DNA from: Devosia geojensis
Lineage (GTDB): Bacteria > Pseudomonadota > Alphaproteobacteria > Rhizobiales > Devosiaceae
Direction: 5' to 3'
Assembly (NCBI RefSeq): GCF_000969415.1
Contig: NZ_JZEX01000051.1
Location: forward strand, 1-34,819
DNA: 34,819 nt
The notes below the pieces were generated by a model. That model did no database searches, had not been told where the DNA came from, and saw nothing but the letters and a program-made list of their open reading frames with translations. Shown piece after piece: positions 6,185 to 12,681 of this stretch. Position numbers and translations under genes: made by a program. How positions within the stretch are numbered: position 1 is the stretch's first letter; each line of letters begins with the position of its first letter.

Positions 6185-8122
6185 TCACGCCGCCTCCACC
6201 TCGCCCAGCCTCTGCCATATCCCCACCAGCGCCCCGAACCGGCCGGCCATGTCGGCCACCGCCTCGTCGTCGCTCATCCTGCCCGCCAGCCACGCCTTCG
6301 CCGCCTCGGCAAAGATCGTGCGGCCCACGGCAAATCCCTTCACGGACCGCGCCGAGCGCGCCGCGCGGAACCCGGCCTCCAGCGCCTCCTGCGGTGCGTC
6401 TAGCCCCAGCAGCACCACGCCCCGGCAATAGGGGTCGCGCGCCTCGATCACCGCATCGATCGCCGCCCATGCGCCGCGGCTCGCCTGCGGCTCGAGCTTC
6501 CACCAGTCGGGCTTCAGCCCCGCGTCGTAGAGCTCGGTCAGCGCCCGGGCCACCGTCCCGTCGTCGAGCGTTCCGTGCTTGCCCGCGATGATCTCGATCA
6601 GGATCTCGCGTCCGACCTTCCTCGCCGCATCGTAGGCCGCGCGCAGCTTTTCCACCTGCTCGCGCTTCAGCTCTTCCGGGTCGTCCGGATGGTAGAAGCA
6701 CAGCACCTTGATGCAATGGTCCACCGGCCAGTCGACGAGCCGCGAGCCGAGGTCCTGGCTGAACTCGAACTTCAGCGGGCGCGAGCCCGGCAGCTCGATC
6801 GGCTTGGCGATCCAGAAGTCCGCGATCGCCCCGGCGGCGAACAGCGCGTCGCGCCCGTATTTGTCGTCGATCAGCATGCCGAAGCCCGGCCGCCCGGCCG
6901 CGATCTGCCTTGCCGCCTTCACCGCCAGCGCCTTGAACGCGGGCAGCCGCGCCAGTTGGCGCGCATCCCCGCCGCAAAGCTCCTCGAGCTGGCTACGATG
7001 GTCGACGGCGAGCGCCATCAGCTCGGGGATCTCGCGCCGCCGGTTCGTCGCCCAGTGGATATGGTTGAGCGCCGCGTCCTTGCGCAACGCCCGCTCGTTG
7101 CTGCCGTTCTTGAGGAAATACTGCAGCTCCTCCCAGCTCGGATATTCCGGCGCGCAGAGCAGCCGCGAGACCGCGAACGCGCCGCAGGCGTTCGCCCAGG
7201 TCGCCGAGGTGCCATGCGCCTCGCCGGCAAGCCACCCGCGAAGATACCCGCTCATGAACGCGTCGCCCGCGCCCAGCACGTTGTAGACCTCGATGGGGAA
7301 CCCTCGCCCTACGATCCCGTGCTCCAGGTCGTCGGGGATCGGCCCGTCATAGACGATGCAGCCCATGGGGCCGCGCTTGAGGACGATCGTGCCGGAGGAG
7401 AGTGCGCGGATCGTCCGGAGCGCCGATTTGATGTCGGCCTCGCCCGCCGCGATCAGCACCTCTTCCTCGGTGCCCACGATCAGGTCGCAGTCGGCCAGCA
7501 CCGAGCGGTACTGGGCCGAAACCGTGTCCGACGCCACGTAGCGCTCGAACCCGGCCTCGTGTCCGGCAAGGCCCCAGAGGTTCGGCCGGTAGTCGAGGTC
7601 GAACACGACCTTCCCGCCATTGGCCTTGGCGATGCGGATGGCCTTCTTCTGCGCCGCTTCGCTGTTGGCTTTCGAAAAATGCGTGCCCGTCACCACGATG
7701 GCGCGGGCGCTGGCGATGAACGCCTCGTCGATGTCGCCCTCGTCGAGCGCCATGTCGGCGCAGTCGGTGCGGTAAAAGATCATGGGCGAGACACCCTCGG
7801 CCTCGACGGCGAGCAGCACCAGCGCCGTCAGCCGCTCCTTGTCCGTCGCGATGCCCTTGGTCTCGACGCCCTCGCGCGCGAGCTGTTCGCGGATGAACCG
7901 GCCCATCTGCTCGTTGCCCACGCGCGTGACGAGCGCCGATTTCAGCCCCAGCCGCGCCGTGCCGACCGCGATGTTGCACGGGCACCCGCCGACCGATTTG
8001 GCAAAGCTCCCGATATCCTCGAGCCGCGTGCCGATCTGCTGGCCGTAGAGGTCGACCGAGGCGCGACCGATGGTGATGACGTCGAGCATCTTCGTCCCGT
8101 CAGATGGGTGTGTGTCGTTCAA
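6185..8122 (-). CDS. iolC: Bifunctional 5-dehydro-2-deoxygluconokinase / DUF2090 aldolase-like protein
   Basis: 645 residues, about twice a stand-alone IolC. The N-terminal half (about 12-335) is a PfkB-type kinase that phosphorylates 5-dehydro-2-deoxygluconate: GRASVDLYG, the substrate motif GGCPCNIAVG (about residues 45-54), and the ATP/catalytic motif NVLGAGDAFMSGY (about residues 282-294). The C-terminal half (about 340-640) is a DUF2090 domain of predicted TIM-barrel type (for example the GFGMLIDDKYGRDAL and FYHPDD segments). Rhizobial IolC proteins share this fusion, and databases often call it bifunctional kinase/5-dehydro-2-deoxyphosphogluconate aldolase. No separate iolJ lies in the window, in line with that. 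The start is a TTG at 8122 behind a strong GGAGGG; the ATG at 8089 is the alternative. It is the first enzyme gene after iolR. Confidence 0.93.
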   Translation of the reverse strand: MNDTHPSDGTKMLDVITIGRASVDLYGQQIGTRLEDIGSFAKSVGGCPCNIAVGTARLGLKSALVTRVGNEQMGRFIREQLAREGVETKGIATDKERLTALVLLAVEAEGVSPMIFYRTDCADMALDEGDIDEAFIASARAIVVTGTHFSKANSEAAQKKAIRIAKANGGKVVFDLDYRPNLWGLAGHEAGFERYVASDTVSAQYRSVLADCDLIVGTEEEVLIAAGEADIKSALRTIRALSSGTIVLKRGPMGCIVYDGPIPDDLEHGIVGRGFPIEVYNVLGAGDAFMSGYLRGWLAGEAHGTSATWANACGAFAVSRLLCAPEYPSWEELQYFLKNGSNERALRKDAALNHIHWATNRRREIPELMALAVDHRSQLEELCGGDARQLARLPAFKALAVKAARQIAAGRPGFGMLIDDKYGRDALFAAGAIADFWIAKPIELPGSRPLKFEFSQDLGSRLVDWPVDHCIKVLCFYHPDDPEELKREQVEKLRAAYDAARKVGREILIEIIAGKHGTLDDGTVARALTELYDAGLKPDWWKLEPQASRGAWAAIDAVIEARDPYCRGVVLLGLDAPQEALEAGFRAARSARSVKGFAVGRTIFAEAAKAWLAGRMSDDEAVADMAGRFGALVGIWQRLGEVEAA

Positions 8123-8219
8123 GGGAACCCTCCCGGACCGGCCAGGTTGCCTCCCGGCCGCATTGCGCGCATGGACATGCAGGTCAAATGAAACACTGGT
8201 TCCCGTTATTCGTCAACAT

Positions 8220-8243
8220 AGAATATCCATTCCAAATATGGAT
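8220..8243. promoter_or_regulatory. Candidate IolR operator upstream of iolC
   Basis: AGAA-N6-TTCC (8220-8233) matches, at seven of eight fixed positions, the GGAA-N6-TTCC motif I recall for rhizobial RpiR-type IolR. It overlaps an exact inverted repeat ATCCAT-N7-ATGGAT (8225-8243). The 215-bp iolR-iolC gap is locally AT-rich here. This suggests iolC-D-E-B has its own inositol-responsive promoter in addition to read-through from iolR. Inference from sequence only. Confidence 0.5.
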
Positions 8244-8337
8244 TTGTGTCAGTGGAGTCACGTTTGTCACCATCGGTGGGTGTAAGGGTAACATTCGGTT
8301 AAAATGTCAGCACACTCCTGCCCTCTGGTTTAATCGC

Positions 8338-9189
8338 CTATCGCGCCGCTTCCCGGCGCCGCTTCTCGGCAATGCTCACCGTCAGCGCCATGGCGAAGGC
8401 CATGCTCGCCGAGAGCGAGCGGAACCCCGCATGGTCGGCCTCCGCCACCTCGAACCACACCTTCGAGCAATCGGCGAGCGGCGAGAAGGCCGAATCCGTC
8501 AGCGACACCACCGGCACGCCGCGGCTCGCCAGCGCCCGCGCCTGTCCCGCGCTTTCCGAGGCATAGGGCGAGAAGCTGACGGCAAAGGCCGCGTCCTTCG
8601 GCCCCGCGAACGCCAGCAGGTCCTCGTCGATCCCCGCCGAGGTGCCGACCAGCACGCTCTTCACCTTCAGCTTGCCGAAGGCATAGGCCATGTAGTTGCT
8701 GATGGGGTAGGAGCGGCGCTTGGCGATGAGGTAGACCGTGTCGGCGCCCGCCAGGATCTCCACCGCCCGCTCGAAGGCCTGCGGATCGACGCTGCCGGCG
8801 AGCGCATCGAGCGACCTGTGCGCCGCCGCCACGAACCCGTTGAAGATCGAGGCGCTTTCCGAAAGCTCCGCCCCGTTCTGCTCGAGGTTGCGCAGCCGCT
8901 CCTCATAGCTCGACGTGCGCTCCTTGAGCCGCGCCCGGAAGATCTGCTGCAGTCCCGAAAACCCCTCGAACCCGAACTGTTGGGCGAACCGCACCAGCGT
9001 CGAAGGCTGGACCTCCGCCGATTCCGCGATGCTCGCCGCCGTCCCGAACGCAATCTCGTCCGGATTGTCGAGCGCATAGGCCGCCACCTGCACCAGGCGT
9101 TTGGGCAACTCGCGCCGCCGCAGCAGGATCGCCGCGCGCAGCGCCTCGAAATCCTGAGGGGGTACTACTTTATCCCCGTTCACCGCCAT
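8338..9189 (-). CDS. iolR: RpiR-family repressor of inositol catabolism
   Basis: 283 residues from the ATG at 9189, chosen because GAGGGGAG lies 9 nt upstream; the frame stays open to 9276 but without a better start. The N-terminal HTH_6 domain (about residues 8-85) has the RpiR signature IAESAEVQPSTLVRFAQQFGFEGFSGLQ. A central SIS sugar-phosphate-binding domain (about 115-250) contains YLIAKRRSYP and the AVSFSPYASES region. In rhizobia the homologous regulator represses iol genes and is released by a phosphorylated pathway intermediate. It stands at the head of the minus-strand iol run and diverges from a second dehydrogenase gene, so operators in the 137-bp gap could serve both. Confidence 0.9.
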   Translation of the reverse strand: MAVNGDKVVPPQDFEALRAAILLRRRELPKRLVQVAAYALDNPDEIAFGTAASIAESAEVQPSTLVRFAQQFGFEGFSGLQQIFRARLKERTSSYEERLRNLEQNGAELSESASIFNGFVAAAHRSLDALAGSVDPQAFERAVEILAGADTVYLIAKRRSYPISNYMAYAFGKLKVKSVLVGTSAGIDEDLLAFAGPKDAAFAVSFSPYASESAGQARALASRGVPVVSLTDSAFSPLADCSKVWFEVAEADHAGFRSLSASMAFAMALTVSIAEKRRREAAR

Positions 9190-9265
9190 TGCGCTAAACT
9201 CCCCTCGAAAACCAACGGAAATGGGCTCCATCATCCGAATACCGCAAATGCGATCAAGCGGGAGT

Positions 9266-9279
9266 GGAAAATTCATTTC
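9266..9279. promoter_or_regulatory. Candidate IolR operator between iolR and the divergent dehydrogenase
   Basis: GGAA-AATTCA-TTTC fits the GGAA-N6-TTCC pattern at seven of eight fixed positions. It lies in the divergent intergenic region 9190-9326. A weaker partner, GGAA-ATGGGC-TCCA, is at 9217-9230. Confidence 0.45.
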
Positions 9280-9303
9280 GATTTGTGAATATACGGCATA
9301 AAA

Positions 9304-9321
9304 ATTTCAATGGGTGGAAAT
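9304..9321. promoter_or_regulatory. Inverted repeat next to the start of the dehydrogenase gene
   Basis: ATTTC-N8-GAAAT is an exact 5-bp inverted repeat that ends five bases before the ATG at 9327 and covers the place where its ribosome binding site should be. It could be a repressor site or an RNA hairpin limiting translation. Confidence 0.35.
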
Positions 9322-9326
9322 ATCGA

Positions 9327-10442
9327 ATGAAGGATACCATCGGCATCGGCCTCATCGGCACCGGCTATATGGGCAAATGCCACGCGCTCGCCTGGAATTC
9401 GGTCAAGGCTGTGTTCGGCGATGGTCCGCGTCCGCGCCTCGTGCACCTGGCCGAAGTCTCCGCCGATCTCGCCGCCGGGCGGGCAGGGGAGTTCGGCTTC
9501 GCCCGCTCGACCGGCGACTGGCGTGCCCTCATCGCCGATCCGCAGGTCGATGTCGTCTCCGTCACCACCCCCAACGCCTTCCATGCCGAAATGGCCATTG
9601 CCGCGCTCGAGGCCGGCAAGCACGTCTGGTGCGAAAAGCCCATGGCCACCGCCTTCGCCGATGCCGAGCGCATGGCCGCCGCCGCCAAGGCGTCGGGCAA
9701 GGTCGCCATCCTCGGCTACAACTACATCCAGAACCCGCTGATCCGCCACATTGGCAAGCTGCTGGAGCAGGGGACCATCGGCACCGTCAACCACGTACGC
9801 GTCGAGATGGATGAGGATTTCATGGCCGATCCGGAGGCGCTGTTCTACTGGAAGAGCGAAGCCTCCTCCGGCTACGGCGCCCTCGACGATTTCGCCGTGC
9901 ACCCGCTCTCGCTGCTGCATGTGCTTTTCGGCGGTGTCGCCCGCGTCATGACCCACATGGCCAAACCCTACGCCGACCGTCCGCTGCGCGAGGGCGGTCG
10001 CCGCCCCGTCGAGACCTACGATATCGCCAACGTCCTCTTCGAGCTCGACAACGGCGCCTCCGGCGTCCTCAGCGTCAACCGCTCCGCCTGGGGCCGCAAG
10101 GGCCGCATCGCCCTCCAGGTCTTCGGCTCGAAGGGCTCCATCGTCTACGATCAGGAGCGCATGAACGAGCTGCAGCTCTACACCACCTCGGACAACGCCA
10201 CCGAGCAGGGTTATCGCACAATCCTGTCGGCACCCCACCACCCGCCCTATGATCGCTTCATCCCCGCACCTGGCCATGGCCTCGGCTTCAACGACTTGAA
10301 GATCATTGAAGCCCACGAACTGCTCCAGGCCATCGCCGGCCGCCCGGCCCGCGTCATCGATTTTGCGCAGGGCCTCGAGATAGAGCGCACCGTCCACGCC
10401 ATGGCCCGTTCCCACGAGGAGAGGGCATGGGTCGAGGTGTAA
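9327..10442 (+). CDS. Gfo/Idh/MocA-family oxidoreductase, probable inositol (scyllo-type) dehydrogenase
   Basis: 371 residues. NAD(P)-dependent: the Rossmann motif GLIGTGYMGKCHA is at residues 8-20, the family lysine is in WCEKPMAT (about residues 100-107), and the second-domain segment GALDDFAVHPLSLL (about 188-201) carries the catalytic Asp and His. Both GGHRPVET-like and NRSAWGRKG segments resemble inositol or sugar dehydrogenases. It diverges from iolR, as in rhizobial clusters where a second dehydrogenase (named iolY in some) is needed for other inositol isomers. That function is inferred from synteny. The start ATG at 9327 has a poor ribosome binding site, and the frame extends to a GTG at 9264 without support. 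Confidence 0.8.
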   Translation: MKDTIGIGLIGTGYMGKCHALAWNSVKAVFGDGPRPRLVHLAEVSADLAAGRAGEFGFARSTGDWRALIADPQVDVVSVTTPNAFHAEMAIAALEAGKHVWCEKPMATAFADAERMAAAAKASGKVAILGYNYIQNPLIRHIGKLLEQGTIGTVNHVRVEMDEDFMADPEALFYWKSEASSGYGALDDFAVHPLSLLHVLFGGVARVMTHMAKPYADRPLREGGRRPVETYDIANVLFELDNGASGVLSVNRSAWGRKGRIALQVFGSKGSIVYDQERMNELQLYTTSDNATEQGYRTILSAPHHPPYDRFIPAPGHGLGFNDLKIIEAHELLQAIAGRPARVIDFAQGLEIERTVHAMARSHEERAWVEV

Positions 10443-10462
10443 AGATAAGCGATATCAATAGG

Positions 10463-10870
10463 TTACTTGTCTGAGTTGCGCCGCCGGTATATCCGCGCTT
10501 CGTAAAGCATCGTGCCGCCTGCGAAAACGATCCAGGCGATGACGAAGCTGATGAGCAGCGGCACGAACTGCGACGTCGGCTGCCACACGATGATGATGAG
10601 GAACGCCGCATAAGCCAGCCCCTCCAGCGTCTTGCGCTCGAGGAAATAGAGTGTCCACGGCTTGCGCGAGGCTTCCGACGAGAAGATCAGCCCGATCCCC
10701 GCCACCGCCAGCAGGAACAGCGGCACAGCCATCACCCGCAGGAAGATGATCTCCAGCGGCTCGCCGGTGAAGAACCCGGCGATCGCCACCAGCAGCACCA
10801 CCGCAATCGCTGCCCCATAGCGCTGCAACCGCAGGAACTCCCCCGTCGGCGTCGGCTCCTGTTCGGCCAT
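10463..10870 (-). CDS. Small multi-pass membrane protein, unknown function
   Basis: 135 residues from the ATG at 10870, which has GAAGGA at correct spacing; the ATG at 10879 lies too close to that site. Four hydrophobic segments are visible (about residues 20-36, 44-64, 79-97 and 102-120), the last followed by a basic tail YEARIYRRRNSDK. I do not recognise the family. It converges with the dehydrogenase gene, 20 bp away, and no transporter partner is adjacent. The gene is probably monocistronic and real given its RBS and clean membrane pattern. Confidence 0.6.
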   Translation of the reverse strand: MAEQEPTPTGEFLRLQRYGAAIAVVLLVAIAGFFTGEPLEIIFLRVMAVPLFLLAVAGIGLIFSSEASRKPWTLYFLERKTLEGLAYAAFLIIIVWQPTSQFVPLLISFVIAWIVFAGGTMLYEARIYRRRNSDK

Positions 10871-10965
10871 GGTCGTCATCCTTCAAGGCATTGTCAGGCC
10901 ACGATCTTGAGCCCGTTCGCCCGCGAAGACAACAGCCTGGCTTGGCACGACGCTGCCACCACTGC

Positions 10966-11112
10966 GATGTCACCCCGGCGCAGGCCGGGGCCCATCCTGA
11001 GATACCTCGACAGCCGCAAGGTGTATGAACCGGGCGGGAATGTAAGCGGCGCTCCTCCCGCGCCCGTGGACGTGTTCAGGGCTGGTTCCCGGCCTTCGCC
11101 GGGATGACAACG
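10966..11112. repeat. Palindromic mosaic element, including 62-bp dispersed repeat copy 2
   Basis: It starts GATGTCACCCCGGCG (identical to copy 1 at 5925) and ends with the inverted half CCCGGCCTTCGCCGGGATGAC. The first 62 bp match 5925-5986 except at three positions. It fills the 285-bp gap between the small membrane-protein gene and ribN, with no gene there. Confidence 0.8.
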
Positions 11113-11155
11113 GTGGGGTGGGCCAGATGTGCCCACCCCCAAACCTCATGAAACC

Positions 11156-12130
11156 CTAAGCGCTTTCCAGCACCGGCGCCCGCGTCGGCAACCGCCCCCG
11201 ATCCTGCCGCATGATGTAGATCGAGGCTCCAAGGATCAGCGCCGCCCCCGGCCAGAACAGCACGCCCGGGATCTGCCCCAGCACCAGCCAGCCGGCAAGG
11301 ATGTTGAGCGGCAGTTTCAGGTCGTCGAACGGCTGCAGATAGGTCGCGTCGGCCACCTTGTAGGCGAGGCTGAAGAAGTATTGCGCCCCCGCCGTCACCA
11401 CGCCCAGCAGCACGATCAGCCACAGCGCATCGCCCCCCGGCAGCTCGAAGTCGAAGCCGGTCGCGAGGCTTGGCGGAAGGGTGCCCGCCGGCAGGACGGC
11501 GACCGCGATGCCGAGGATGAGGCCGATCAGCAGGTGGTTGGGCGTGATCAGCACCAGCATGTAGAGGGTCAGCGATTCCGGCGCCTCGTCGCGCGTCAGG
11601 TACTTGGTGATGACCGAGACCGTGCCCCAGCACGCCGCGGCCAGCACCGGCAGGATCGAGGCCCAGGTGAATTGCTCCGAGCCGATCTGCGAGACCAGCA
11701 GCGCCCCGACGAACCCGACCACGGTCGCGCCAAGCCGCTGCGCCGTCAACTTTTCCCCGAGGAAAAGCGTCGCCCCGGCGAGGATGAAGAACGGCCCGGT
11801 CATCGAGAGCGTCACCATCTGCCACACCGGCACGCCACTGGCGAAGCCGAAGGCGAAGAACTGCACGCCCAGTGCCGAGAGGAACGCCCGCGCCTCGTGC
11901 GCCACCGGGTGCCTGGTCTTTAAGGCCCCGAACCCGATCCGCAGGATCAGCGGCAGCGCGAACACCGTGGCGATCACGTACTGCCAGAAGACCACCGCCG
12001 TCGACGGCACGCCCATCTGCCAGGTCACGATCGGGGTGACGACATTGATGACGGCGAAGGTGACACCCGCGCCGAGCATGAACAGAGCCCCGAGCACCGA
12101 GGCATTGGAAGTAGAGGAAACCTGGCTCAT
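11156..12130 (-). CDS. ribN: Riboflavin transporter RibN (EamA/DMT superfamily)
   Basis: 324 residues from the ATG at 12130 behind AAAGGAC. Roughly ten membrane helices are arranged as two EamA repeats (first about 12-145, second about 155-300), starting ALFMLGAGVTFAVINVVTP and containing the repeat-like WQMVTLSMTGPFFILAGATLFLGEKL. The EamA fold alone would only say drug/metabolite transporter. The assignment to riboflavin uptake comes from the FMN riboswitch directly upstream on the same strand, the arrangement described for the RibN family of rhizobia and related bacteria. It is likely produced when FMN is low. No biosynthetic rib genes are nearby. Confidence 0.88.
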   Translation of the reverse strand: MSQVSSTSNASVLGALFMLGAGVTFAVINVVTPIVTWQMGVPSTAVVFWQYVIATVFALPLILRIGFGALKTRHPVAHEARAFLSALGVQFFAFGFASGVPVWQMVTLSMTGPFFILAGATLFLGEKLTAQRLGATVVGFVGALLVSQIGSEQFTWASILPVLAAACWGTVSVITKYLTRDEAPESLTLYMLVLITPNHLLIGLILGIAVAVLPAGTLPPSLATGFDFELPGGDALWLIVLLGVVTAGAQYFFSLAYKVADATYLQPFDDLKLPLNILAGWLVLGQIPGVLFWPGAALILGASIYIMRQDRGRLPTRAPVLESA

Positions 12131-12135
12131 CTTTG

Positions 12136-12174
12136 TCCTTTCCGTAACCAGTTTCCCCAGGGTTACGGGAAGGA
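12136..12174 (-). promoter_or_regulatory. Shine-Dalgarno-sequestering hairpin of ribN
   Basis: On the minus strand, TCCTT-C-CCGTAACC (12174-12161) can pair with GGTTACGG-A-AAGGA (12149-12136): 13 base pairs around one C/A mismatch, with an 11-nt loop. The 3' arm ends in AAGGA, the ribosome binding site five bases before the ribN ATG. This is the expected off-state structure for translational control by the upstream FMN aptamer. Confidence 0.8.
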
Positions 12175-12230
12175 GCGGCAACCTGCGTCCGGCCGAAGAC
12201 CGGACGCCGGCGAGCCGGCACAGGCATCCC

Positions 12231-12368
12231 GTTCTCTCTCATCCGGACTATGACCGTCGGCTTCGGAATCGCACCGAATCTGCTGACCCGAACCCCGAAA
12301 GGTCCGGCGCTCGCGGGCTCAGGCTTTCGCCATTACCGCCGGTGGGGACTTCCACCCCGCCCTGAGAA
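12231..12368 (-). ncRNA. FMN riboswitch (RFN element)
   Basis: Read on the minus strand, the conserved blocks appear in order: TTCTCAGGGCGGGGTG, AGTCCCCACCGGCGGTAA, GCCTGAGCCCGCGAGCG, then CAGATTCGGTGCGATTCC, CCGACGGTCATAGTCCGGATG and closing GAGAGAA. The closing strand pairs with the starting TTCTC to make P1. These are the invariant parts of the RFN aptamer that binds flavin mononucleotide. Between the aptamer and ribN lie a GC-rich hairpin (12185-12207, 8-bp stem, no T-tract) and the Shine-Dalgarno hairpin, so control looks translational rather than by transcription termination. Confidence 0.96.
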
Positions 12369-12536
12369 CGTACGTGCAGTCATCTGCACGGCGGGAAAGG
12401 TAGGGGACGAAGGGCAGGGGCGCAAGAAGCAACAAGGATGTGACCTAGTCCCGCATCACCCTTCGGCTGTCGCGAACGCCGGGCCTAGTAAACCTGGCCA
12501 ACCGCTTCTCGCGCTGAAGCAAACCCCACCCACAGG

Positions 12537-12606
12537 GTCATCCCCGCGAAAGCGGGGACCTCTGTTTCTCCCGCGGCTCTATATCTCGGCTTTTCGCCGG
12601 GATGAC
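12537..12606. repeat. Palindromic element of the GTCATCCCCGC type
   Basis: It begins GTCATCCCCGCGAAAGCGGGG and ends CGGCTTTTCGCCGGGATGAC, so both ends carry inverted GTCAT-type hairpins. It resembles the element at 10966-11112 in layout. It occupies part of the 313-bp stretch 12369-12681, which otherwise contains only the terminator at 12625-12656. Confidence 0.75.
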
Positions 12607-12624
12607 AGCCAATGGTTTCAGGCA

Positions 12625-12656
12625 GAGAAAACGAAAATCCCCGCTCGCGCGGGGAT
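12625..12656 (-). terminator. Intrinsic terminator of the ABC-importer operon
   Basis: On the minus strand, ATCCCCGC-GCGA-GCGGGGAT is a perfect 8-bp stem with a 4-nt loop (12656-12637), followed at once by TTTTCGTTTTCTC. It lies about 25 bp past the stop codon of the fused oxidoreductase gene. Confidence 0.8.
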
Positions 12657-12681
12657 CTCCATCTCGTTCATCCGGCCGCAC

